Assembly (NCBI GenBank): GCA_019745565.1
Contig: JAIESW010000004.1
Location: 1 to 50,016 of the forward strand
DNA: 50,016 bases
Source: Burkholderiales bacterium
GTDB taxonomy: Bacteria > Pseudomonadota > Gammaproteobacteria > Burkholderiales > Ga0077523
Direction: 5' to 3'
Shown: positions 7,681 through 15,851 of the stretch, in pieces
Numbering within the stretch: position 1 is the first letter of the stretch
Layout of the letters: every line of letters begins with the position of its first letter
Notes under the pieces: model-generated
The model's database searches: none
Told to the model about the DNA's origin: nothing
What the model saw: only the letters and a program-made list of their open reading frames with translations
Program-made: the position numbers and the translations under genes

Positions 7681-8159
7681 GCGTGCTCCGCCGTCTGCTG
7701 TGCCTGTCGCTACTGCTCCTGTCGCCGTTCGTGCAGGCCGAGCCGCGCCTGACGCCGTTCGATGCCGGCAGTCCGGCGGCGTTGCGGCAGGCGAATGCCG
7801 GCCACGCCTTCGTGCTCGTCTTCTGGTCCGTGCACTGTGCCCCGTGCTTCGCCGAGATGGCGCAGTGGCGCGCCTATCGCAAGCAGTTTCCGGGCATCCC
7901 GATCGTCCAGGTGGCGACGGAGTCGCTCGACGAATCCGCCGCGATCGTCAATGTGCTGGACCGCTACGATGCCGGAACGACCGGTCACCGGGCGTTCGCC
8001 GACGACTATGCGGAGAAGATCCGCTACGCGGTGGATCCGGCCTGGCGCGGTGAGACACCGAAGGTCTATTTCTACGATCGCGAGCACAAGCGCATCGCTC
8101 GCAGCGGCGCGCTCGATCCGGATTGGGCACGACGCTGGTTCGAGCAGCAATCACGTTGA
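7677..8159 (+). CDS. TlpA-like periplasmic thioredoxin-fold protein
   Basis: 160 residues with a signal peptide (1-21, ending VQAEP) and one thioredoxin-like active site, CAPC at 54-57 in LVFWSVHCAPCFAEM. Downstream KVYFYDREHK follows the cis-Pro position (ETPKVYF). Periplasmic TlpA/ResE-type proteins keep cysteines of partner metalloproteins reduced. The start overlaps the propeller stop by 4 bases; the propeller carries CECC, an obvious candidate partner. The gene ends 13 bp before the convergent receptor gene at 8173, leaving no room for a separate terminator. Confidence 0.85.
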   Translation: MSVLRRLLCLSLLLLSPFVQAEPRLTPFDAGSPAALRQANAGHAFVLVFWSVHCAPCFAEMAQWRAYRKQFPGIPIVQVATESLDESAAIVNVLDRYDAGTTGHRAFADDYAEKIRYAVDPAWRGETPKVYFYDREHKRIARSGALDPDWARRWFEQQSR

Positions 8160-8172
8160 CCGCATACCGTTT

Positions 8173-10287
8173 TCAGAATCGGTAGCGCGCCTCGAGATAG
8201 AAGCTGCGTCCCGGCATCGGATAGTAGGTGGCGCTGTAGCCGACGGTCGAGTAGACCTCGTTGAACAGATTGGCCGCGACTGCCGACCACAGCCAGCGTC
8301 CTTGCGGGATGCGCAACGCGAGGTCACAGACCACGTACGAGGGCAGCTTCGGGTAGAGGTTGTTGTTGGGATCGTTGCCGTCGTAGCGGCTGCCGACGTA
8401 GCGGGCGGTGAAGCTGGTCCGCAGCCATTCGCGCGGCGTCCACAGGAGTTCGGTGCCGGCGGTTACCGCGGGCACCAGCGGGATGTGCGTGTCGGTGCTC
8501 TCGAAGCGGGCATTGGTGAGGCCCAGACTCCCGCGCACCGCGAAGGTGGAATGCGCACGCCATCGCAATTCCAGTTCGGCGCCCGTGCGCCGGGTCGGCG
8601 AGTCCGCATTGCGGTTGACCGCGAGGCCGGTGGTCGGATCGCGACCGAAGAGGATCTCGTTCTCGATGCGCATGTGGAACAGCGTGACGGAGGCCTCGAG
8701 GGTATCGGCGAGGCTCGCGCGCAGTCCGGTCTCCACCGTGGTACCGGTCTGCGCGCGCAGGTCTGCAGATGCGAGCAGGAGTTCGTCGACGTTGGGATTG
8801 CGGAAGTTCCGGGTTACCCCTCCGAAGAGCGTCAGGCCGGGCGCTGCCTGCCAGGTCGCTCCCAGTTCCGCGCCGCGGTTGCGTGCCGTGTTGTTGCGGG
8901 TGCTGACGGTACGATAGGCATCCGTGCAGCCGACCTGCTGCAACACGGGTGTCGGTACCAGGACCACGCCAGGCCCGGGGTCGACGTCCACGAGTACGAT
9001 CGTGGTGATGGTCTGGCAATCGCCGCTGGTGTAGTTCTGGGACTCTTCGCGCATGTCCCACCAGTCGCCGCGCAGGCCGGCGTTGATGGCCAGCGATCGG
9101 GTGGCCGACAGAGTGGTGCCGGCCCATGCGCCGTAGTTGTTCAGCCGGCCGGTTCGCCGTGTGGAACTGCCCGCCACGTTCTCGCCGTTCTCGCTGCGGC
9201 CATAGTCCGCGCGCTGGGCGTCCATGCCGACCTCGAAGGTCTGCGGGAGTCCGAAGACGGTCGTGCCGACCGAATAGCGCGCGTTGACATCGACCCGCTT
9301 CGATTCGATGACGGAGCGCTGCTGGTCCGGCGGGATCGCCGGGTTGTAGCCGATGAAGTAGGGGTTCTCGCGGTCGCGGAAGGTGGTCTGCAGGACGAAG
9401 CGGCCGGCGTTGCCCAGGTCGATCGTGCCGCCGGCGGTGACGCGCTGATCGGTGGTGCTGCTGTTGTCGTTGGGAAAACTCGATGCGCGGCGTTGCGACT
9501 CCGAACCCGCGAATGCGCTCGCGCTCACCGGCCCCGGCAGTCCGGAATCATCGTGGTGGTAAGCGGCGCGCAGGTACGCGTCGATCAACCCCGTGTCGCG
9601 CTCGGGCAGCCAGCGCAGTTCCGCCGCCACGTCCCGGGCGGTGACGAAGCTGTTCTGGCGGTAGCCGTTCGTGTCGAACGCGCTGGCCGTCACGTTGCCG
9701 GCCCACGACCCGATGGACTTGCCGGCATTCAGGCGCACGTCACCGGTCTGGTGGGAGCCGCCGCGAGCGAGGATGTCGAGCGTGCCGGGGCCGGTGCGCG
9801 CCCGTTTGGTGATGATGTTGATGACGCCGCCTACGGCGCCGTTGCCGTAGCGCACGGCACCGCCGCCGCGGACGATCTCGATGCGCTCGATGCGCGAGAG
9901 CGGGATGACCGACAGATCGGCACCCGACAGGTCAACTTCGTTCAGGCGCTCGCCGTCGACCAGGACCAGCACATTGCTCGAAGCGGTGGCGCCCATGCCG
10001 CGGATGTCGACGGTGGCGCGCTTGTCCGAACCGAAGTAACTCTGCAGGTTGAGGTTCGCTTCGCGTCCGAGCAAGTCACCGACGGAGCTCGCCGTGCTGC
10101 GCTCGATGTCGGCCGCGGTGATGACCGAAACGCCGTGCGGCGTCGTGCGTACGGTCCCATCCACGCTCGGGGCCGTGACGACGACTTCCTTCGCTTCGAG
10201 GAAGTCGTCGTCCTGGGGTGCGGCTGTTGCGGGAGCCAGGTCGAGCGCGAGCGCGGCAGCGATCAGCGCCGGCGCACGGAGGCGCAT
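8173..10287 (-). CDS. BtuB-like TonB-dependent cobamide receptor
   Basis: 704 residues: signal peptide (1-22, ending ATAA), TonB box KEVVVTAP, plug (about 45-160, with IERIEIVRGGGAVRYGNGAVGGVINIIT), then a barrel ending in EARYRF. The plug and barrel signatures fit the BtuB/vitamin B12 receptor group. The strongest evidence for cobalamin is regulatory: a cobalamin riboswitch lies at 11972-12205 at the head of this transcription unit. Its start overlaps the end of the upstream PEP-CTERM gene by 25 bp, implying translational coupling. No btuCDF or cobalamin synthesis gene is in the window. btuB is plausible, but the symbol is left blank because specificity for B12 itself versus related cobamides cannot be told. 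Confidence 0.88.
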   Translation of the reverse strand: MRLRAPALIAAALALDLAPATAAPQDDDFLEAKEVVVTAPSVDGTVRTTPHGVSVITAADIERSTASSVGDLLGREANLNLQSYFGSDKRATVDIRGMGATASSNVLVLVDGERLNEVDLSGADLSVIPLSRIERIEIVRGGGAVRYGNGAVGGVINIITKRARTGPGTLDILARGGSHQTGDVRLNAGKSIGSWAGNVTASAFDTNGYRQNSFVTARDVAAELRWLPERDTGLIDAYLRAAYHHDDSGLPGPVSASAFAGSESQRRASSFPNDNSSTTDQRVTAGGTIDLGNAGRFVLQTTFRDRENPYFIGYNPAIPPDQQRSVIESKRVDVNARYSVGTTVFGLPQTFEVGMDAQRADYGRSENGENVAGSSTRRTGRLNNYGAWAGTTLSATRSLAINAGLRGDWWDMREESQNYTSGDCQTITTIVLVDVDPGPGVVLVPTPVLQQVGCTDAYRTVSTRNNTARNRGAELGATWQAAPGLTLFGGVTRNFRNPNVDELLLASADLRAQTGTTVETGLRASLADTLEASVTLFHMRIENEILFGRDPTTGLAVNRNADSPTRRTGAELELRWRAHSTFAVRGSLGLTNARFESTDTHIPLVPAVTAGTELLWTPREWLRTSFTARYVGSRYDGNDPNNNLYPKLPSYVVCDLALRIPQGRWLWSAVAANLFNEVYSTVGYSATYYPMPGRSFYLEARYRF

Positions 10288-11813
10288 CGGCGGCGTGCGA
10301 TTGCGAGCATCACCAGTCCGGCAGCGATCAGCGCCAGTTCGGACGGTTCCGGCACTGCGGTGACCGTGAGGTCATCCAGGGCGAAGTAGGCCGGCGTGTT
10401 CATGCCGAATCCGCCGTTGTCCGAGGAGGCGAGACCGAATGTCAGCTTCGATACGGCGCCGAGGGGTGCCAGGTTCACGAACCTCCAGTCGCGCACGATG
10501 TAGTCGGACGAGTTGTTCGCGAAGCGGTAGTCGGCGAGGTAGAACTCCACGGAGCCGGTCTCCTGGTTGGCCGCATTCCACCCGGTGACGGTGAGCTTGA
10601 AGAAGTCGGCGTCGTTGCCGGTCGCGCCACCGAATTTCTTGGCGAAGCTGTCGCCGGTCAGCATGGACAGCGCGGCGTAAGTGGTGTTGGTGAAATAGCC
10701 GCCAGCGACGATCGACGGCATGTCGAACGTGATGGTGGGAGCACCAAGGAACGCGACGCCGTAGTTCGCAGATCCGGCGTTTCCACTACCAGCGTAGGCG
10801 CTGTACTGGTTCGTGAAGCCTGGTGTGGTCGTGTCTGTGGTGTTCGAGTACGACCAGCCGTTCCAGCAGCAACCGCCGCCGAAATCGGTGAAGTCGTGAT
10901 TGAACTTTGCCATGCCGGACTGGAAAGTCGCGGGGATGCCGGGCAAGTAGAAGCTGTTCGGCGCGAGGGTGAGATCGTCGAAGGTCGTGATGGCGGCAGA
11001 GGCCGGCAGCGCAGCAGCGCCGGCCAGCACGAGGACCGCTTTACGCATCCTTCTGCGTCCCAGCAGAGCGAACACGGCGAGGCCACCCAGCATCAGCACG
11101 ACGGTCGACGGCTCCGGCACCGGGGCCGCATGAATCACGCCCACCGCATCGAGATCGAAGCCCCCGCTGCCCACGGTGGGGTGGGGGTCGTAGATGGCGC
11201 GGCCAGCGCTGTCGAGGGCCGTGCCGTTGCCGACGATGTCGACGATCCGTACGTAACGTACGGCGTTGACGTCGATTCCCGGGACCGCCTTGAAGATGTC
11301 GAGATCGAACGGTGTGCCATAGCCGCCGCGGTACTTGCCGGCGAGTCCGCTAAGGTTCGTCGGGTCGAGACTGCCGAAGGCGCCGATCGCGCCAGGGGTC
11401 AGGGAGAAGTTGGGAAAGCGGTAGAAGTTCGCCCCGTTGGACGAGACCTCCACCCAGGCGAGTTCGAGGAACGTGTCGCTGAAGCTGTTCTCGAACACCG
11501 CGAAGTCGGCGCCCGGGCCGTTGGTGATGAAGCCGTTGAAGGTGAGGGTGATGCGGCCCGAATCCCCGAGTACGACGACGTCGGTCGGGTCGCCGGTCGC
11601 AGCGCCGAGGGCCTTTGCCGGCGTCTGGAAGCCTGCGTCGACGTTGGGCCCTGGCAGATAGTCGAGGTAGCCGGTGGCCCAGCCGACGAAGCTGGGGCTC
11701 GTCTGGATGATGGCGGTGGAACCGGCCAAGCCCGCGGCTGGCGCATAGGGGCCGGCGTGGGCGGTGGCAGCCAGCGCAAGCGCGGCTGCGAGGAAACAAC
11801 GGGTGAAGAACAT
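10263..11813 (-). CDS. Tandem PEP-CTERM fusion: two exported precursors in one ORF
   Basis: 516 residues made of two complete precursors. Half 1 (1-255): signal peptide MFFTRCFLAAALALAATAHA, a beta-rich domain with GPGADFAVFENSF, RYVRIVDIVG and GGFDLDAVGVI, then VPEPST, a hydrophobic segment and RRR. Half 2 starts at Met256 (base 11048): MRKAVLVLAGAAALPASA reads as a new signal peptide, followed by a domain of DUF4465 type (TFDDLTLAPNSFY..., FFKLTVTGWN, YFALDDLTV) and a second VPEPSE, hydrophobic segment and Arg-rich tail. PEP-CTERM tails are sorted and cut by exosortase/EpsH systems. Start 11813 has GGAGG upstream. It lies directly behind a cobalamin riboswitch and overlaps the BtuB-like gene. 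DUF4465 proteins are, from memory, linked to B12-binding surface proteins (BtuH) in Bacteroidetes; a cobamide capture role is inferred. Confidence 0.85.
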   Translation of the reverse strand: MFFTRCFLAAALALAATAHAGPYAPAAGLAGSTAIIQTSPSFVGWATGYLDYLPGPNVDAGFQTPAKALGAATGDPTDVVVLGDSGRITLTFNGFITNGPGADFAVFENSFSDTFLELAWVEVSSNGANFYRFPNFSLTPGAIGAFGSLDPTNLSGLAGKYRGGYGTPFDLDIFKAVPGIDVNAVRYVRIVDIVGNGTALDSAGRAIYDPHPTVGSGGFDLDAVGVIHAAPVPEPSTVVLMLGGLAVFALLGRRRMRKAVLVLAGAAALPASAAITTFDDLTLAPNSFYLPGIPATFQSGMAKFNHDFTDFGGGCCWNGWSYSNTTDTTTPGFTNQYSAYAGSGNAGSANYGVAFLGAPTITFDMPSIVAGGYFTNTTYAALSMLTGDSFAKKFGGATGNDADFFKLTVTGWNAANQETGSVEFYLADYRFANNSSDYIVRDWRFVNLAPLGAVSKLTFGLASSDNGGFGMNTPAYFALDDLTVTAVPEPSELALIAAGLVMLAIARRRCASVRRR

Positions 11814-11971
11814 GGTGCCTCCGGTCTGATCGGGCACGACCCCGCGCCCTTTGGAACGACACAACCGGATGCAACGATGGAAAGAGGCGTCGGCGAGGGC
11901 GGTGCACGCGACATCGATGCGAGAAACCGCCCTGTTCTCGACCTCGAAGCCGCCCACCGCGACTGCCGGTC

Positions 11972-12205
11972 AACCTGTGTCAGGCCGGTCTCCGGGCTCG
12001 CGGGTGACGGGAACCGTCGGTTCCCATCGGCGTCCCGCCTTCCCATGCAGCACCTGCACAGTGGCCGGAAGGAACGCCGTTACACGCTTACCGTTGCGGG
12101 GGCAGCGCCGAAATTGCGCCGCGCTCGGATGAGGAGTGCAGCACGCATCGGACTTCCCGTTTCACCTTGTCGACCTTGCGATCTCGAAGGCACCTGACAC
12201 GGGCT
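11972..12205 (-). promoter_or_regulatory. Cobalamin (AdoCbl-class) riboswitch
   Basis: Read on the minus strand from about 12205: the AGGTGCC opening segment, AAGGTGAAACGGGAAGTCCG, the CCCCCGCAACGGTAAG core, the B12 box GCCACTG (about 12058-12064), GGGAAGGCGGGAC, and the closing segment CCCGCGAGCCCGGAGACCGGCC...GACACAGG ending near 11975. These are the hallmark conserved blocks of the cobalamin riboswitch in the right order. About 160 nt separate it from the first start codon at 11813; the expression platform was not resolved. It should repress the PEP-CTERM/BtuB unit when cobalamin is plentiful. Confidence 0.95.
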
Positions 12206-12259
12206 GGAGAGTAATCAGGTGGCATGGGGGGTGTCAAACCATGCATTGGTGAGGCTGTT

Positions 12260-12417
12260 GCCCCCACCCTAACCCTCCCCCAGCGCCGCCGGCGCTTCGC
12301 TTGCCCCCACCCTCCCCCGGCGTAGCCGGGTGAGGGGACGTACACCCCTTCCCCCACCTGCGGTGGGGGAAGGTTGGGATGGGGGCCTGCCGCGCCCGCG
12401 AGCTTGAGATGGGGGCA
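12260..12417. repeat. Composite palindromic repeat with degenerate flanks
   Basis: Arms CCCCCACCCTAACCCTCCCCC, a GC hairpin around GCGCCGCCGGCGC, a second partial arm, a GGACGTACACC middle segment and a CCCCCACCTGCGGTGGGGG hairpin ending AAGGTTGGGATGGGGG. A further fragment, GAGATGGGGGCAG, follows to 12417. The nested order suggests one copy inserted into or fused with another. Confidence 0.85.
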
Positions 12418-12435
12418 GCGGCGCTACTTCGCCGC

Positions 12436-13146
12436 CTACTTCCTCTTCAGCCGAATCGGCATCATGGCATTCGGGTCGGCGCTGCTCAACGATCCGTCGT
12501 CATTGCCGTTGAGCACCAGATCTTCCCCGTCGAATGTCACCGTTGCACCGTTCGCTGTCTGTTTGTAGGTGCATGCGCCGGTCATCGGGCCGAAGGAGAT
12601 GAAGCACTTGTTGCCTGCCTTGGCTTCCAGCTTGACGGTCCCATCGGCGTTCTCCCAGTTTCCCTGGAGTTTGACGGGAACACCCTTGCCCGCAGCGGCG
12701 GGCGCAGGCTTGGCGGGTGCCGCGGCCTGGGTCGCGGTGCGCAACGCCTTGCATTCGATCCAGCCGATGGTCGTGGCGTTTGCCGTCTTGACCTGGCACC
12801 AGTTGCCGTTGACCTTGACGACGTTCCCGTTTTCGGCGACGCCGCCGTCGACCCATTTCACCGGCTCGCCGACGCCGATCGGCGCATTGGGTGTGCCCGC
12901 ACTCTGGATGAGGCGCAGCTTCTGGGTGTTGACCGGAATCTGCTTCCCGGTCGGCAGCGCTATGACGACGTAGCCCGAAGCATCCGGTCCCTCGACGATC
13001 TCCGCCAAAGTCGGACCGAGGCCGCTGACGAACTCGACCAGGTCACCCACTTTCGCGCGATTCTGCGACACGGCCTCAGGTGCAAGCGCCGTGAGTGTCA
13101 CTCCAAGCATCAATGCGGCGAGCCAGTTCGATTGCGCGTTGTTCAC
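12436..13146 (-). CDS. Exported protein of unknown function
   Basis: 236 residues, not recognised. The N-terminus (NNAQSNWLAALMLGVTLTALAPEAVSQ) is a signal peptide. The middle has two short beta-rich stretches that look like small barrel or SH3-like segments (KVGDLVEFVSGLG...IVEGP and VGEPVKWVDGG), then an Ala/Pro-rich linker (about 160-178) and a C-terminal beta region (VKLQGNWENADGTVKLE..., VTFDGEDLVLNGNDDGS). The GTG start at 13146 is chosen because AGGAG lies 7 bases upstream and the signal peptide begins there; earlier residues of the open frame are basic and unlikely. It stands alone between two repeat elements. No function is proposed. Confidence 0.75.
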   Translation of the reverse strand: MNNAQSNWLAALMLGVTLTALAPEAVSQNRAKVGDLVEFVSGLGPTLAEIVEGPDASGYVVIALPTGKQIPVNTQKLRLIQSAGTPNAPIGVGEPVKWVDGGVAENGNVVKVNGNWCQVKTANATTIGWIECKALRTATQAAAPAKPAPAAAGKGVPVKLQGNWENADGTVKLEAKAGNKCFISFGPMTGACTYKQTANGATVTFDGEDLVLNGNDDGSLSSADPNAMMPIRLKRK

Positions 13147-13304
13147 CTTCGTTCTCCTCGCACAGGACCATGGTTGTTCGGGAGCAGCGACTGAGCGACG
13201 GGCAAATCTTGTCACCTGAGTCACTGTATCGCCGCGTTCCGGATGGGGCAACCGACGCCGTTGCCTGCCCTGCGGAGGGCCGTCCACGAAGGTGCGCTGA
13301 GTTC

Positions 13305-13397
13305 GCCCCCGCCCTAACCCTCCCACGGCTTCGCCGGGGGAGGGGATGTACGGCTCCTTCCCCCAACTTCGTTGGGGGAAGGCTGGGATGGGGGTAG
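13305..13397. repeat. Composite palindromic repeat, shortened
   Basis: Arm CCCCCGCCCTAACCCTCCC with hairpin ACGGCTTCGCCGGGGG, the GGGATGTACGG middle piece, and hairpin CCCCCAACTTCGTTGGGGG ending in AAGGCTGGGATGGGGG. Located just downstream of the cytochrome c stop (13403) and upstream of the exported protein gene. Confidence 0.85.
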
Positions 13398-13402
13398 CGG
13401 TG

Positions 13403-13762
13403 CTACTTCACCGCTTCTTTTCTCTTGCGATTCTCATCCCGCAACCAGGTGATGATGGTCCAGATCTGCTCGTCGGTCAGATCACCCGCAAATCCGGACA
13501 TCGCTGTTCCCGAGCGCCCGTTCTTGATGGTGTTGAACACCATCTCGTCGCTCGGGGCGCGCATCCATTCGTCATCGGTGAGATCGGGCCCCACGGCACC
13601 GCGCGCGTTGTTGCCGTGGCACGCGAGACAGCCGGTGCGGTTGTAGAGCTTCTTGCCCTCGGCCACGATGGCCGGTTCGGGCGACAGCGGATTGGTGAGC
13701 GGCTCTGCGCCGCTCGGCCCTGCGATCAGCAACAGGGCAAGAATCGAAACGGTTCTGTACAT
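13403..13762 (-). CDS. Periplasmic mono-haem cytochrome c
   Basis: 119 residues with a signal peptide (1-19, ending SGAEP), haem-attachment motif CLACH at 45-49 and a likely axial Met88 in SGTAMSGFAGDLTDEQIW. This is the size and layout of a class I cytochrome c. It is 72 bp downstream of the PQQ alcohol dehydrogenase gene on the same strand, so it is a good candidate for that enzyme's electron acceptor, as cytochrome cL or c550 is in methanol and ethanol oxidisers. A strong hairpin in the gap (13785-13817) may set different expression levels for the two. Confidence 0.9.
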   Translation of the reverse strand: MYRTVSILALLLIAGPSGAEPLTNPLSPEPAIVAEGKKLYNRTGCLACHGNNARGAVGPDLTDDEWMRAPSDEMVFNTIKNGRSGTAMSGFAGDLTDEQIWTIITWLRDENRKRKEAVK

Positions 13763-13784
13763 GAGATCCGGTGAAGTGGTCGAA

Positions 13785-13817
13785 GCAACGGCGAACCGCA
13801 GTGCGGCTCGCCGTTGC
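13785..13817 (-). other. Long hairpin between dehydrogenase and cytochrome genes
   Basis: GCAACGGCGA and TCGCCGTTGC are perfect 10-base arms, extended inward by CCGCA/TGCGG. There is no T-run in either direction, so it is not a classical intrinsic terminator. An RNA-stabilising or partial-termination role is inference. Confidence 0.7.
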
Positions 13818-13834
13818 GATGCAACGAAAGATGC

Positions 13835-15559
13835 TCAGCGGTCGAACAGCGCGAAGACGTACACCGTCCCGCCCTTGCGCATGTTCTTGAGATGCGGCGC
13901 GCCGCCCTTGCCGCCCCAGGTGGCCCAGCCGGTCCAGCCGCCCCAGCCCGACGGTACCGCGATGTACTGCTTGCCGTCGATGGCGAAGCTGATGGGGCTG
14001 CCGACGATGCCGGAGCCGGTCTGGTAGGACCAGAGTTCCTCGCCGGACTTGAGGTCGAAGGCCTTGAACTCGCCTTCCGGCGTGCCGGCGAAGGCGAGAC
14101 CGCCGGCCGTGGTCAGCACGCCGCTGGTGAAGGGCGACGGCGCGATGACCTGCCACTTCTTCTCGCCGGTGACGGGGTCCATGCCCACGAGCTGACCGTG
14201 ACCCTTGATCCAGTCGGCCTCGGCGATGCCGAGATTGTACTTGCCCTCGACCCGCTCCGACTTGCCCGCCAGGATGTCCGCGCAGATCTCGCGACTCGGG
14301 ATCACCACGATGGAAGCATTCGGGTTGTAGCTCATCGGGTTCCACCACTTGCCGCCCTCGGAAGCGGGGCACACGTTCATCGCCTTGTGGTCGTACGTGG
14401 GTACCTTGTCCTTGGCGATGATGGGTCTGCCCTCCGGCGTGAAGCCGGTGGCCCAGTTCACCTTGGAGATCTCCTTGGCCCAGATGAACTTGCCGTTGGT
14501 GCGGTCGATCTTGTAGAGGAAACCGTTGCGATCGCCGTGCAGCCACACCTTCTTGCCGCCGACGTCGGCGAGGATCGTCTCGTTGACGCCGTCGAAGTCC
14601 CACACGTCCCACGGCGTGTACTGGTAGTGGAACTTGATCGAACCGTCGTCCGGATTCAGGCCGAGCGTCGAGTTGGTGTACAGGTTGTCGCCGATGCGGC
14701 CCATGCCGTCCCAGTCCGGATTCGGGTTGCCCGTGCTCCAGTACAGGATGTCGAGGTCCGGATCGTAGGAACCGGTGATCCAGGTGGAACCGCCGCCGTA
14801 GGCGGAGGCTTCGGGATCCTGGTCGCCCCAGGTGTCGAAGCCGGGTTCACCCGGGCCGGGGATGGTGTAGCGGCGCCAGACCTGCGCACCGGTTTCGGAG
14901 TCGAGCGCGTCGATCCACAGACGCGTCGGATACTCCGCGCCCGACATGCCGACCACCACCTTGCCCTTCACCACGAGCGGCGCCACGGTCATGGTCTGCG
15001 CCTTGGTCCAGTCGCCGATGGTGACGTCCCACACCTTCTCGCCAGTCTCGCGTTTCAGCGCGATCACGTGGGCGTCGGGCGTGGCGTAGAACACCTTGTC
15101 GCCGTAGACGGCGGCGCCGCGGTTGCCGACGTCGCAGCACATCATCTTGCCGATGTTGTCCGGCAGGGGATGGGAGTACTGCCAGTACTCCTTGCCGGTC
15201 TTGGCATCGAGCGCGTAGATCTTGCCGTGGGAGGCCGTGACGTACATCACGCCATCCACCACCAGTGGCGTCGTGTTCTGCGCGTCCAGCGTGCCGAGCG
15301 AGAACGAGTAGACCGGTACCAGCCTCTTCACGTTCTTCGGCGTGACTGTGGCGAGCGGGCTGAAGCGAGTGCCCGAATAATCCCGCCCGGCCATCAGCCA
15401 GTTGTTCGGTTCCTTGCTGGCACTCAACAGCATGGCGTCGGTCACGGGGGTGTGCTTCTGCGCCTCAACCGCGCCGGGCAGCGCGGCGGCTAGCAGCACG
15501 GTGCCGAGCGCGATGGTCCTGCGCCAAGCGGGAGCTTGCGAACTGTTGTTCGGTTGCAT
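13835..15559 (-). CDS. PQQ-dependent alcohol dehydrogenase, lanthanide-type site
   Basis: 574 residues, the usual size of the large quinoprotein alcohol dehydrogenases. Signal peptide 1-33 (ending VEAQ). The vicinal Cys141-Cys142 (MMCCDVGNRG) stacks on PQQ. Metal and PQQ ligands are suggested by Glu209 (SGAEY), Asn278 (STGNP) and catalytic Asp321 (VWDFDG). Asp323 lies two residues after the catalytic Asp; this extra Asp marks the lanthanide-dependent XoxF/PedH/ExaF enzymes, while calcium enzymes have Ala or Ser there. Tryptophan-docking repeats (ALDAKTGKEYW, ALKRETGEKVW, AFDLKSGEELW) support the eight-bladed propeller. Start 15559 has GGAGAGGAAAC upstream. Reaction: periplasmic oxidation of a primary alcohol, electrons to a cytochrome c, probably the next gene. 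The substrate is not known. Confidence 0.92.
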   Translation of the reverse strand: MQPNNSSQAPAWRRTIALGTVLLAAALPGAVEAQKHTPVTDAMLLSASKEPNNWLMAGRDYSGTRFSPLATVTPKNVKRLVPVYSFSLGTLDAQNTTPLVVDGVMYVTASHGKIYALDAKTGKEYWQYSHPLPDNIGKMMCCDVGNRGAAVYGDKVFYATPDAHVIALKRETGEKVWDVTIGDWTKAQTMTVAPLVVKGKVVVGMSGAEYPTRLWIDALDSETGAQVWRRYTIPGPGEPGFDTWGDQDPEASAYGGGSTWITGSYDPDLDILYWSTGNPNPDWDGMGRIGDNLYTNSTLGLNPDDGSIKFHYQYTPWDVWDFDGVNETILADVGGKKVWLHGDRNGFLYKIDRTNGKFIWAKEISKVNWATGFTPEGRPIIAKDKVPTYDHKAMNVCPASEGGKWWNPMSYNPNASIVVIPSREICADILAGKSERVEGKYNLGIAEADWIKGHGQLVGMDPVTGEKKWQVIAPSPFTSGVLTTAGGLAFAGTPEGEFKAFDLKSGEELWSYQTGSGIVGSPISFAIDGKQYIAVPSGWGGWTGWATWGGKGGAPHLKNMRKGGTVYVFALFDR

Positions 15560-15851
15560 GTTTCCTCTCCTCGAAACGGCGAATCGGTTCGTGTTGTTGC
15601 ACCCGTCGCGGGGGCGCGGCGGGCGAGCGGCAGACCGCAAGAAGCCTGCCGCGGGAACAATTCTGATCCGGTTCGGGAGGATTGAGGCAACGACCCTGGA
15701 AAAATCCGATGGCTTGCGGGTACTTACAGGGCAACCCGACCGCGTGCAGCCGTCATGTGCGGTCGCAGGCCCGCTGCGACGACGCGCACGACCGCATCAC
15801 CGCAGTGCATCGCACCGCGGTCGCACCCTCAGTTGGTGCCGGCGGCGATGC
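15560..15851. other. Leader and promoter region of the dehydrogenase
   Basis: 292 bases without a convincing gene. It must contain the dehydrogenase promoter (leftward) and the end of the hypothetical gene stopping at 15852. No operator or riboswitch was recognised. Confidence 0.5.

Noticed and set aside
7762..10389. Plus-strand ORF of 875 codons opposite the BtuB-like receptor
   Set aside because: High-GC antisense shadow: low complexity, no domain, while the minus strand encodes a full receptor with signal peptide, TonB box, plug and barrel end.
13785..13817. Hairpin considered as an intrinsic terminator of the alcohol dehydrogenase
   Set aside because: No T-run follows on either strand, and the cytochrome gene downstream is probably co-transcribed.
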